DNA of 6,914 bases from an uncultured Janibacter sp. (GTDB taxonomy: Bacteria; Actinomycetota; Actinomycetes; Actinomycetales; Dermatophilaceae). How positions within the stretch are numbered: position 1 is the first letter of the stretch; the number at the start of each line of letters is the position of its first letter. Location of the stretch: positions 1-6,914 of the forward strand of contig CAMICF010000157.1 of the NCBI GenBank assembly GCA_946222495.1, read 5' to 3'. Below, in pieces: positions 1 to 5,473 of the stretch. The notes beneath the pieces are model-generated. The model searched no databases, was not told the DNA's origin, and saw only the letters and a program-made list of their open reading frames with translations. The translations under genes were made by a program, and so were the position numbers.

Positions 1-700
1 GCTCCATGGCGTTCCTCTCGGGCTTGGTGACCCACAGCTGATAGCGGGTCTTGACCGCGATCTGTCGGGCGACGTACGTGCACCGGTAGGCGGCGCGCGG
101 CGGCAGCCACGCTGCGGCGTCGCTGTCGCTCTTGGACGCGTTCAGAGCGCCGTCGGCGGTGATGAGGTTCAGCGGGTCGTTGGCGAAGTCGGTGCGCTGC
201 TGCGCGGTGAGGTGCTGTGCACCGGTGATGTAGGCGTTGCCCTTGGCCACGACGTGGTCGACCTGCGCGGTCGCGGAGTCCGGGCCGCGGCGCCAACGCA
301 TCTGTTGGCCGCCGTAGGGCTCGGGCAGCGTCCCGGAGAGCACGACGCAGCCGTTGCTGCCCGGCTTGATGACCACGCCGCGCAGGTCGCGTCGCAGGAC
401 GTCGTTGCGGGTATCGCAGCCATCTCTTGAGCCGATGACCTTGCCTGGGGTTCCGGCATCGGACCAGCGCGGCCCGAAGGTGACGTCGGCGTCGTAGCCG
501 TCCATCGACTCCGGTCCCCTGACGGGCAGCCGGCGCAGCTGTGACAGCGCGGTCCCTGACACAGGTGTGCTGATCGCCGTGGCGTCGTCACGGCCAAAGA
601 CCGAGTCGAGCTCGGCCCTGGCGTTGATCGAGGGCAGGATGCCGGCGAGGAGGACGAGGAGGAGCATCCCGGCGGTGGTGATCTTCGCTGTCGAGGTCAT
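1..700 (-). CDS. Exported HNH endonuclease family protein (DUF1524/GmrSD C-terminal type), 3' end cut by window edge
   Basis: The frame from the ATG at 700 stays open to base 2, giving 233 residues without a stop. Residues 1-29 form a signal peptide or anchor (positively charged start, then GMLLLVLLAGIL), so the protein should act outside the membrane. The family signature is clear: GCDTRND near residue 94, NGCVVLSGTL near 117, then the HNH core with QVDHVVA (His149), NDPLNL near 174-179, NASKSDSDAAAWLPP near 187-201 and YRCTYVARQIAVK near 205. These match secreted actinobacterial DUF1524 proteins, putative metal-dependent nucleases; the substrate is not known from sequence. At about 210-260 residues for the family, only the last few residues should be missing. 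GGAGGA lies 5-10 bases before the start, and the ATG overlaps the upstream stop (ATGA, 697-700), so translation is probably coupled. It is the last gene of the operon visible here. Confidence 0.93.
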   Translation of the reverse strand, partial: MTSTAKITTAGMLLLVLLAGILPSINARAELDSVFGRDDATAISTPVSGTALSQLRRLPVRGPESMDGYDADVTFGPRWSDAGTPGKVIGSRDGCDTRNDVLRRDLRGVVIKPGSNGCVVLSGTLPEPYGGQQMRWRRGPDSATAQVDHVVAKGNAYITGAQHLTAQQRTDFANDPLNLITADGALNASKSDSDAAAWLPPRAAYRCTYVARQIAVKTRYQLWVTKPERNAME

Positions 701-1224
701 GCGATCCTCCGCTCGACGTCGGGCCACAGCTGCTGCCCGAGGTCGGGGTCAGGGTGGCGTCGCACGGTTTGGTCGATCGCCGCGCGGGTGACTCCTAGTC
801 GCATGGCGGCCTCGGCGCGGCTCAGGCCCATCTCGGCGAGGTCCTCGAGCTCGGCGAGGGTGACCTTCGGCGCCCACCCCGTGGGCCGTACTCCCTGCGG
901 CTCTGCGGCGGGGTCGTCGACCGTGTCGTCGTCCCAGGCGAGCGGCGGGGCCCAGCGACGTGCTCGCGCGCGATCGCGCGTTGTCTCGCACGGGCCCAGC
1001 GTCATCTCGAGCCGGCGGTAGACCTGCTCGGCCCGGACCCGCAGCACCCGCGAGAAGACCACGCCCTGGTCCAGGGCGTCCTCGATGGCGTCCTGGTCGG
1101 CATCGGTCTGCTCAGCGAGGACAGCGGTGGGCCACCCCAGGGAGGTCAGTGCACGCAGTCGTCGTGCGGCGCCGACCGAGGAGGCCCGCCGCGGGACGTC
1201 CTCGCGGGGTTCGCTGTCACGCAT
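697..1224 (-). CDS. Actinobacterial HTH protein with WAPPLAWDDD signature
   Basis: The product is 175 residues, probably a cytoplasmic DNA-binding protein. Residues 21-75 (RRLRALTSLGWPTAVLAEQT onward) read as a first helix-turn-helix-like segment. Residues 91-106 carry WAPPLAWDDDTVDDPA, a linker I recognise from hypothetical HTH proteins of actinobacterial phages and mobile elements. Residues 121-157 form a second clear HTH (LSRAEAAMRLGVTRAAIDQTVRRH). The ATG at 1224 overlaps the stop of the preceding gene by 8 bases; no strong ribosome-binding site is seen, consistent with coupling to upstream translation. The stop overlaps the nuclease start. The role is inferred to be transcriptional control of the element or nucleoid binding; no target site is evident. 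Good confidence in the gene and the HTH class, low confidence in a specific role. Confidence 0.85.
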   Translation of the reverse strand: MRDSEPREDVPRRASSVGAARRLRALTSLGWPTAVLAEQTDADQDAIEDALDQGVVFSRVLRVRAEQVYRRLEMTLGPCETTRDRARARRWAPPLAWDDDTVDDPAAEPQGVRPTGWAPKVTLAELEDLAEMGLSRAEAAMRLGVTRAAIDQTVRRHPDPDLGQQLWPDVERRIA

Positions 1225-1528
1225 TGCCCTGGCCCCCGACGGCCGGCGCCGTGGCGGTGGTCTCGCCCTCGTCGTAGGCCCAAGGGGTGACCGTGTAGTC
1301 GCCGCGCTCGAGGGCGCCCTCTGCGGGGGCGTCGAGGTCGGCGCCCGAGGCGAGGTAGACGGTGCTGCCGGGCTCGGGGCGAACGGTCACGCCGGGGCGG
1401 GCGTAGACGATCGAGCCGAGGCCGGCGACGACCAGGCCGTCGTAGTTGTCGACCTCGACGGTGTCGTCCTCGATCTGGATCTCGTCGTGCGGCAGGAACG
1501 CCCCGTCGAGCTGCTGGATCGGTCTCAC
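1217..1528 (-). CDS. Small acidic protein of unknown function, GTG start
   Basis: The product is 103 residues; I do not recognise a family. It starts at GTG (1528-1526) with an excellent ribosome-binding site, AAGGAGG, about 7 bases upstream. The GTG overlaps the stop of the membrane-protein gene (GTGA, 1525-1528), and its own end overlaps the next gene by 8 bases, so it is embedded in the operon and very likely translated. The N-terminal half is rich in Asp and Glu. Residues about 36-75 alternate short hydrophobic strands with Gly/Pro turns (IVYARPGVTVRPEPGSTVYL), which suggests an all-beta fold. There is no signal peptide, membrane segment or Cys cluster. It could be an accessory of the neighbouring membrane protein or of the translocase; that is only inference from position. 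Confidence 0.8.
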   Translation of the reverse strand: MRPIQQLDGAFLPHDEIQIEDDTVEVDNYDGLVVAGLGSIVYARPGVTVRPEPGSTVYLASGADLDAPAEGALERGDYTVTPWAYDEGETTATAPAVGGQGNA

Positions 1529-1839
1529 TGTCGTGCCTCCTTGCGTCGGTGTGCCCGGGTGCGGTGCGAGAGGGCGATGAGCGCGACGGCAATCGCTCCC
1601 GCAGCGATGACCCGCCCGAGATCGAGGCCGGCGCCGGTGTAGGGCACGGAGACCAGCGCGGCCGCGTCCGGCACGAGCAGGTGGTGCTCGACGAGCCAGT
1701 CACCGGCCTGACGGGCGAGCTTCGGGGCGAGCTGCGGGCCGAAGTAGGCCGCCAGCCCCAGCCCGAGCAGGATCGCCACGAGCTGCTCGAGGGGCTTGTC
1801 CCCACCGGACTGACCCTCGCCGCCGGATTCCCAGTTCAT
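1525..1839 (-). CDS. Small membrane protein with two predicted transmembrane segments
   Basis: The product is 104 residues. A Gly/Ser-rich soluble start (about residues 1-17) is followed by a hydrophobic stretch at about 18-36 (LEQLVAILLGLGLAAYF). A second lies at about 74-90 (GRVIAAGAIAVALIAL), and the tail is very basic (HRTRAHRRKEARQ). By the positive-inside rule that tail should be cytoplasmic. The ATG at 1839 overlaps the whiB-like stop (ATGA, 1836-1839) and only a weak GTGAGG lies upstream, so translation is probably coupled. Small hydrophobic proteins beside an FtsK/TraB gene recall the Spd (spread) proteins of Streptomyces plasmids, which aid plasmid spread within mycelium, but I see no specific sequence match. 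Confident as a membrane protein, uncertain as to role. Confidence 0.82.
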   Translation of the reverse strand: MNWESGGEGQSGGDKPLEQLVAILLGLGLAAYFGPQLAPKLARQAGDWLVEHHLLVPDAAALVSVPYTGAGLDLGRVIAAGAIAVALIALSHRTRAHRRKEARQ

Positions 1840-2126
1840 GCCGCCGCCGCCTCACGTGCCGCCGCGAGCTGGTGCTGCACGACCTGGCCCTCGGGGCTGT
1901 TGCGGATCTTGCGGGCCTCGTCACGCTGCTTCTCGGTGCTCCCTCCCCACGTGCCGTGGGGCTCGTCGTGGCTGATCGCGAAGGCGCGACACGCCTTCAT
2001 CACTGGGCACTGCTCGCAGCCGCGGGCGGCCTCGCGGACCGCCTCGTCGCGAGTGGCGAACCACAGGTCAGGGTTGGCCTCGCAGGGCAGATCCGCCCCC
2101 TTCGTGTACTGCTGCTCCTGGCTCAT
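1836..2126 (-). CDS. WhiB-family iron-sulfur transcriptional regulator
   Basis: The product is 96 residues, a normal length for the family. It has the four cluster-binding cysteines in the WhiB pattern: Cys15 (DLPCEANPDLWF), then Cys37, Cys40 and Cys46 (GCEQCPVMKAC). The turn GTWGG at 58-62 stands where the family has GVWGG, followed by a Lys/Arg-containing helix (STEKQRDEARK). Known Wbl proteins carry a 4Fe-4S cluster and bind the principal sigma factor. The start at ATG 2126 is chosen because GGGAG lies 7 bases upstream; an in-frame ATG at 2165 would add 13 residues but has no clear ribosome-binding site. Phage- and plasmid-borne WhiB copies are well known, and here it probably tunes expression of the element or the host. 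It lies 62 bases after the preceding gene and overlaps the next by 4. Confidence 0.95.
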   Translation of the reverse strand: MSQEQQYTKGADLPCEANPDLWFATRDEAVREAARGCEQCPVMKACRAFAISHDEPHGTWGGSTEKQRDEARKIRNSPEGQVVQHQLAAAREAAAA

Positions 2127-2188
2127 AGTCGGACTCCCGTTCGGTTCGAATTGACCGGCGCACATGGTCAGCGCACGCCGGGTGTTGC

Positions 2189-2599
2189 TCAGGTCTGGGT
2201 CAGTGCCTGGACCTGCTGCGAGATCCACTCGCGGTCTGCGGCCGGGAGGTCGACCCGGGCCTCGCCGGGGTCGGCCTGCTTCTCCGCGTCTGAGCCGGCG
2301 TCGAGCCATCCGGCCGTGGCCAAGGAGCGGATGACCCGCTCCCCCGCCTGCTCTCCCACGCCCATGCGCCGCAGCTGGGTCAAGCACTGCTGTCGGCTCG
2401 CGCCGTGGGGGTGGGTGGCCACGACGGCCAGCACCTCGCGGTCACGCGGGCTCAGTGCGTCGGCCGCGACCCCGGTCAGGGTCAGGTGCAGCCAGGCGGC
2501 GCGCAGTCCGCCGGCCATGAGGGTGCTCCGGTCCAGTGCGGCGATGCCGTCGCGGATGTCGTCACTGATCATGTCTTGCACTCTGTCAGGCTGGCTCAT
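2189..2599 (-). CDS. Hypothetical protein with possible winged-helix domain
   Basis: The product is 136 residues; I do not recognise the family with certainty. Residues about 49-100 resemble a winged helix-turn-helix: a first helix (SPRDREVLAVVATHP), a second (SRQQCLTQLRRM) and a recognition-like helix (AGERVIRSLATAGWLD). The N-terminal 45 residues are predicted helical and the C-terminus is acidic then helical (REWISQQVQALTQT). The start at ATG 2599 lies 5 bases after the translocase stop and is preceded by AAAGG, about 10 bases upstream. A longer in-frame reading back to 2800 would run inside the translocase gene and is rejected. Immediate co-transcription with the FtsK-like gene suggests a partner or regulator of that translocase. 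Gene call firm, function tentative. Confidence 0.8.
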   Translation of the reverse strand: MSQPDRVQDMISDDIRDGIAALDRSTLMAGGLRAAWLHLTLTGVAADALSPRDREVLAVVATHPHGASRQQCLTQLRRMGVGEQAGERVIRSLATAGWLDAGSDAEKQADPGEARVDLPAADREWISQQVQALTQT

Positions 2600-2604
2600 T
2601 TCCG

Positions 2605-4668
2605 TCAACCTTTCTGGTCCGGCTCGGGCAAGACGTCGTTGACGACGCCGATGGCGTCCTCGTTCTGCGGGCGGACGGTGAGGACCTCGTCGCCGTCGAG
2701 CGAGAGCAGCCCGAAGTCCGAGTCGTCGTCGGCGCGCCAGGAGATGAGGACCTGGCTCTCGTCGACGTAGTCCGGGCTGACGTCGTCGACCACTCCCCAC
2801 AGGTCACTGCTCTGGTCGATGCACAGCAGCTGACCGGGAGTCACGCTCATCGCGCGGGTCTCCTGCGGCTCGAGGTACTCCTCCGTCACCTCTTGGGTGG
2901 GCTCGCGCTCGCTCATGCCGGCGGGAGGGGCGACGTCTCGCTGACCGCTGCCCAGAGCCAGGTCAGGGTGCTGATCCAGCGGCTCGTACTTCGCGTCGCG
3001 GTACTCGACCCACCTGCCCTTGGACTCCAGCGGCTGACCGTCCTCGTCCAGCACGGGCGGGGGGACGACGACGTAGGGCTCCCACCTGGTCTCGCTCGGG
3101 CGCAGCGCCTCGAGCAGCTCGACGTCGGTGGGGTCGGAGCTGCGCGGGTCGGGGGTCCAGTAGGACTGGCACTCCACGGGCGACCCGTCGACCCCGACGG
3201 AGGTTCCTCGTCCGGCCTTGCCACGGGGGACGGAGACCCCGATCGCCGGAGAGCCCCAGAGCATCTGCGCGCCGTCGCGAGAGAGGCGACCCAGCGAGGA
3301 CCTGGCCATGAACTGGTCGCGTACGTCGCCGCCCAGCCACGCGGCGTCGGGACGCTGGGTGCCCAAGATGATGTTGACCTTGGCCGAGCGGCCCAGGCTG
3401 GCGATGAGGAAGACCTCACCGAGGATCGGGCAGACCTTCGAGCCGCCGGTGCCCTTGACCTCGGCGTACCAGTCGTTGATGACGCCGTAGAAGTACCGGT
3501 ACTCGTCCAGGACCAGGACCAGGCGGGGGAAGTCGTCGGTGCTGGCGGTGCCGGCCTCGATCAGCTTGTAGCGTCGCTCCATCTCCAGCCAGGTCTGGTG
3601 GATCACGGCCACGATGTCGGGCACCGCGGTCGCCACGGTCTCGATGTTGGGCCAGCCGCGGAACCCTGCGAACTCGATGCGCTTGGGGTCGCAGAGCCGG
3701 AAGCACCAGCCGCGGCGGGTGCCCTCGGTGATCAGGGTGCGGATGAGGTTGGTCTTGCCGGTTCCGGTGCTGCCGATCGTCATGAAGTGCGGTGTCGCCG
3801 CGGACGAGGCGAGGTCCCAGTAGAGGATGTGGCCGTCCTCGTCGACCGCGTAGGGCAGACGCAGCAGGTCCGCGTCGCAGATCTCACCGGTGTGCCGGGT
3901 CAACGTCGCCGGGATCTCTGGGCGCAGCTCGAACACGGCGGTGTCGGCCTCGAGGTCCCACCGGGCACGCCATCGCCCTAGGAGCATCTGGTTGACGGTG
4001 TTCTCCACCCGCATCCGCATGAGCGGGTTCGGGGAGATCTTCACGCCGATCTTGTGGCTGACCTCGATGCGCTGCAGCCGGCGCCCCTCCCACACCAGGT
4101 TCAGCGACGCGTCCTTGCCCAGGAAGGTGTGGACGATGTCGCGGGCGCGGTCGGCCACCCACGGGTCCGGCGCGCTCGCGGCCTCCAGGGCCGCCGGGTC
4201 GACCTTGAGTACCAGCTTGCAGCGCGAGGGGTCGTGCCGGTGCGCCCGGTAGGCCACCCCAACGCGGCTCTCGACGAGCTCGCAGATCCGCGTCGTGAAG
4301 TCGACGCTTGCCGAGTCCGCCGCGGGGTCGTAGCGGATGACCAGGACCGAGGGGCGGCCTGCTCCGCGCCCGGACCACCCCTTCCAGTGGCGGCCGCGCA
4401 CCGAGCTCGCCGGACCACGCCCGATCACCGGCCCGAGAGTGCCGGCGATCACCAGCGCCAGCTGCTCCTGCTCTCGCTTGCGCCACGCCGCGAGCATCGA
4501 GACCGCCGACCCGCCGACCAGCCCGTAGCCCACGGTCGACAGCGGTTCAGGAAGACCGGCGGCCGCGGTGCCCACGCCCAGGGCGCACATCGCCACGGGG
4601 ATCTGCCACTCCAGGCTGGCGTGCTCCAGCAGTCCGGGTGCGGTGCGGACCTTCACCAGCGAGTTCAT
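2605..4668 (-). CDS. FtsK/SpoIIIE/TraB-type DNA translocase ATPase
   Basis: The product is 687 residues, a membrane-anchored motor expected to pump DNA during conjugative transfer. Two hydrophobic segments lie at about 22-39 and 43-61. The P-loop ATPase core has Walker A GSTGTGKT at 299-306 and Walker B LVLVLDEY at 383-390 (Asp388, Glu389). The family motifs IILGTQRPD (433-441) and GDVRDQFMARSSLGR (447-461) follow. It is much shorter than chromosomal FtsK and closer in plan to Tra proteins of actinomycete plasmids and integrative elements. Residues about 604-687 form an extra acidic, apparently beta-rich tail (MSVTPGQLLCIDQ onward) that does not resemble the FtsK gamma winged helix. The start at ATG 4668 is chosen for GGAG about 7 bases upstream; ATGs at 4767 and 4842 lack such a site and would run through inverted repeats. 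It is the first gene of the operon. Confidence 0.93.
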   Translation of the reverse strand: MNSLVKVRTAPGLLEHASLEWQIPVAMCALGVGTAAAGLPEPLSTVGYGLVGGSAVSMLAAWRKREQEQLALVIAGTLGPVIGRGPASSVRGRHWKGWSGRGAGRPSVLVIRYDPAADSASVDFTTRICELVESRVGVAYRAHRHDPSRCKLVLKVDPAALEAASAPDPWVADRARDIVHTFLGKDASLNLVWEGRRLQRIEVSHKIGVKISPNPLMRMRVENTVNQMLLGRWRARWDLEADTAVFELRPEIPATLTRHTGEICDADLLRLPYAVDEDGHILYWDLASSAATPHFMTIGSTGTGKTNLIRTLITEGTRRGWCFRLCDPKRIEFAGFRGWPNIETVATAVPDIVAVIHQTWLEMERRYKLIEAGTASTDDFPRLVLVLDEYRYFYGVINDWYAEVKGTGGSKVCPILGEVFLIASLGRSAKVNIILGTQRPDAAWLGGDVRDQFMARSSLGRLSRDGAQMLWGSPAIGVSVPRGKAGRGTSVGVDGSPVECQSYWTPDPRSSDPTDVELLEALRPSETRWEPYVVVPPPVLDEDGQPLESKGRWVEYRDAKYEPLDQHPDLALGSGQRDVAPPAGMSEREPTQEVTEEYLEPQETRAMSVTPGQLLCIDQSSDLWGVVDDVSPDYVDESQVLISWRADDDSDFGLLSLDGDEVLTVRPQNEDAIGVVNDVLPEPDQKG

Positions 4669-4680
4669 CCTGCGCTCCGT

Positions 4681-4714
4681 TCGTCGACTTCCCTTTCTCC
4701 TGTTAGGTCGACGA
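4681..4714. repeat. Inverted repeat TCGTCGAC / GTCGACGA upstream of the translocase gene
   Basis: Perfect 8-base arms at 4681-4688 and 4707-4714 are separated by 18 bases. Pairing resumes after a 2-base bulge (cg at 4678-4679 against cg at 4718-4719). The repeat ends 13 bases before the translocase ATG and brackets a purine-rich stretch on the coding strand (AGGAGAAAGGGAA). It could be an operator for one of the element's regulators or a hairpin in the mRNA leader; the sequence cannot decide. Confidence 0.55.
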
Positions 4715-4730
4715 GAACGGGCGAACGTGA

Positions 4731-4764
4731 CAGGTGCCCCCGGATTTCTTTCCGAGGGCACCTG
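4731..4764. repeat. Strong hairpin CAGGTGCCC / GGGCACCTG in the translocase leader
   Basis: Perfect 9-base arms at 4731-4739 and 4756-4764 are followed, after one mismatch, by a further 4 pairs (CGGA/TCCG) closing a 6-base loop. No T tract follows on either strand, so a standard intrinsic terminator is not supported, although actinobacterial terminators without T tracts exist. It lies in the 230-base gap between the RHH gene and the translocase gene. It may be an operator, an attenuator-like hairpin or a transfer-site element. The rest of the gap holds no gene I can support. Confidence 0.6.
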
Positions 4765-4898
4765 CATTGGGTCTTCTACGGGGTCAGCGCTTCTCCTTGG
4801 CCACACCCCGGGCCGCCGGTCAGGGGGCACCTCCCGGCTCACCTTGCGTGGCAGGCCTCTTCCCCTGGGCGTCGGTCATGGGCGAAGACGGCTCGCGA

Positions 4899-5120
4899 TC
4901 AGAACCGTCGCGCCGGTCCCGGCGGGCTTGCGAGACGAACCGGCCCCGCCCCGGGGGCGACTCCCGGGCGGGCGTACTCCTGCAGGAAGCGCACGATCGC
5001 CTTCGAGACGTCCTCGTTGCGCAGCATGGCCTGCCTCTTGGCCGCGTCCCAGACCTCGTCGGGCACGCGAACCGTGCGCCGCGGGGTGTGGCCGTCCGTG
5101 CTGGAGGTTGAGGAAGGCAT
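4899..5120 (-). CDS. Ribbon-helix-helix (Arc/CopG-like) DNA-binding protein
   Basis: The product is 73 residues. Residues about 11-46 form a ribbon-helix-helix: the strand RRTVRVPDEVW, a helix (DAAKRQAMLR), the turn NEDVS and a second helix (KAIVRFLQEYAR). The Pro/Gly/Arg-rich C-terminal tail (ARPGVAPGAG onward) looks disordered. Such proteins act as dimers that insert the beta ribbon into palindromic operators, as in plasmid copy-control and transfer repressors. The start at ATG 5120 is preferred because AGGA lies 8 bases upstream; the in-frame ATG at 5129 adds only MRA. Two copies of TGTCATGACA lie 18-41 bases upstream, as expected for an autoregulated repressor. The gene sits alone ahead of the translocase operon and is its most likely local regulator. 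It is an isolated regulator with no partner toxin gene visible. Confidence 0.85.
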   Translation of the reverse strand: MPSSTSSTDGHTPRRTVRVPDEVWDAAKRQAMLRNEDVSKAIVRFLQEYARPGVAPGAGPVRLASPPGPARRF

Positions 5121-5137
5121 GGCTCTCATCCTGCCAG

Positions 5138-5162
5138 TGTCATGACAGGTGTGTCATGACAC
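5138..5162. promoter_or_regulatory. Tandem palindromic operator, two TGTCATGACA copies
   Basis: The perfect 10-base palindrome TGTCATGACA occurs at 5138-5147 and 5152-5161, the second extended to GTGTCATGACAC (5151-5162). Centres are 14 bases apart, so the two sites lie somewhat over one helical turn from each other. They sit 9-18 bases from the possible RHH starts, where binding would block transcription or translation initiation. Paired short palindromes of this kind suit cooperative binding by RHH dimers. I infer autorepression; no clear -35/-10 pair can be named here. Confidence 0.72.
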
Positions 5163-5252
5163 GAGTTGCAGGGGCTCGTTAAGATCGGCTGCGACGCCGG
5201 AGGCGAAGCCTCAAGGTGGAAGCGGTCGATCCACTCACCCCCACACATTTGT

Positions 5253-5361
5253 ATAGCGGCGCTTGATAGCACTGTTTGAGAGTGGCGGTTGATAGCGGCT
5301 CGTACAGCGCCGATGTAGGTCCCTGACGTACAGCGTCACAGTGCGGTGACGCGGTGCGGTG
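5253..5361. repeat. Phased short direct repeats, iteron-like
   Basis: GGCGCTTGATAGC (5258-5270) and GGCGGTTGATAGC (5284-5296) match at 12 of 13 bases, 26 bases apart. CGTACAGCG recurs at 5301-5309 and 5327-5335, again 26 apart. ATAGC occurs at 5253, 5266 and 5292, that is on a 13-base grid, and ATAGCGGC at 5253-5260 and 5292-5299. GTGCGGTG recurs at 5341-5348 and 5354-5361, 13 apart. The copies are short and degenerate, so this is iteron-like rather than a proven iteron array. Confidence 0.6.
5333..5352. repeat. Perfect hairpin GCGTCAC / GTGACGC
   Basis: Seven-base perfect arms at 5333-5339 and 5346-5352 enclose a 6-base loop (AGTGCG). It lies at the end of the phased repeats and outside any gene. 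A short stem-loop beside direct repeats is the layout seen at many nick sites and origins, but no known nick motif is recognised. There is no T tract to make it a terminator. Confidence 0.55.
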
Positions 5362-5436
5362 GCGATGTGATCAGACCCGCCCGCAGGCGCCCAGACCCGC
5401 ACCTGGCCAGGCCTTCCCAGATGCAGGCGTACCCGT

Positions 5437-5473
5437 CGGGGCCCCAGGAACCAGTGAGGCGGGGGCGGCCCCG
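5437..5473 (-). terminator. Possible weak terminator after the AbiV-like gene
   Basis: The arms CGGGGCC (5437-5443) and GGCCCCG (5467-5473) can pair across a 23-base loop, starting 38 bases after the AbiV-like stop. There is no T tract and the loop is long; in GC-rich DNA such pairing can arise by chance. Confidence 0.25.

Noticed and set aside
967..980. Perfect 14-base palindrome CGCGCGATCGCGCG
   Set aside because: It lies within codons for an Arg/Ala/Asp run (RDRARAR) of the HTH gene and is explained by GC-rich codon choice; there is no second copy.
1146..1805. Minus-strand 219-codon frame
   Set aside because: It is a shadow of the overlapping small genes, composed mainly of Arg/Ser/Pro from GC-rich codons; the other frame has ribosome-binding sites and stop/start overlaps.
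2127..2387. N-terminal extension of the WhiB protein to 2387
   Set aside because: It would overlap the preceding gene and add low-complexity Arg/Gly/Pro sequence unlike any WhiB; ATG 2126 has a good ribosome-binding site and gives the usual length.
2893..3981. Long plus-strand open frame (362 codons) opposite the translocase gene
   Set aside because: It is a GC-rich antisense shadow with low-complexity composition (long Gly/Val/Asp/Ala runs) and no recognisable domain; the minus strand encodes clear ATPase motifs over the same bases.
4731..4764. Hairpin read as a standard intrinsic terminator
   Set aside because: No T tract follows on either strand, so it is listed as a hairpin of unknown role.
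4669..4842. N-terminal extension of the translocase to the ATG at 4842 or 4767
   Set aside because: The added residues are Arg/Pro-rich and featureless, no ribosome-binding site precedes either ATG, and the frame crosses the hairpins; ATG 4668 has GGAG at proper spacing.
4054..5145. Plus-strand open frame (363 codons) across the translocase 5' end and the RHH gene
   Set aside because: It is rich in Arg/Pro/Ala/Ser, has no domain, and runs through two inverted-repeat regions; the minus-strand RHH and translocase products are recognisable families.
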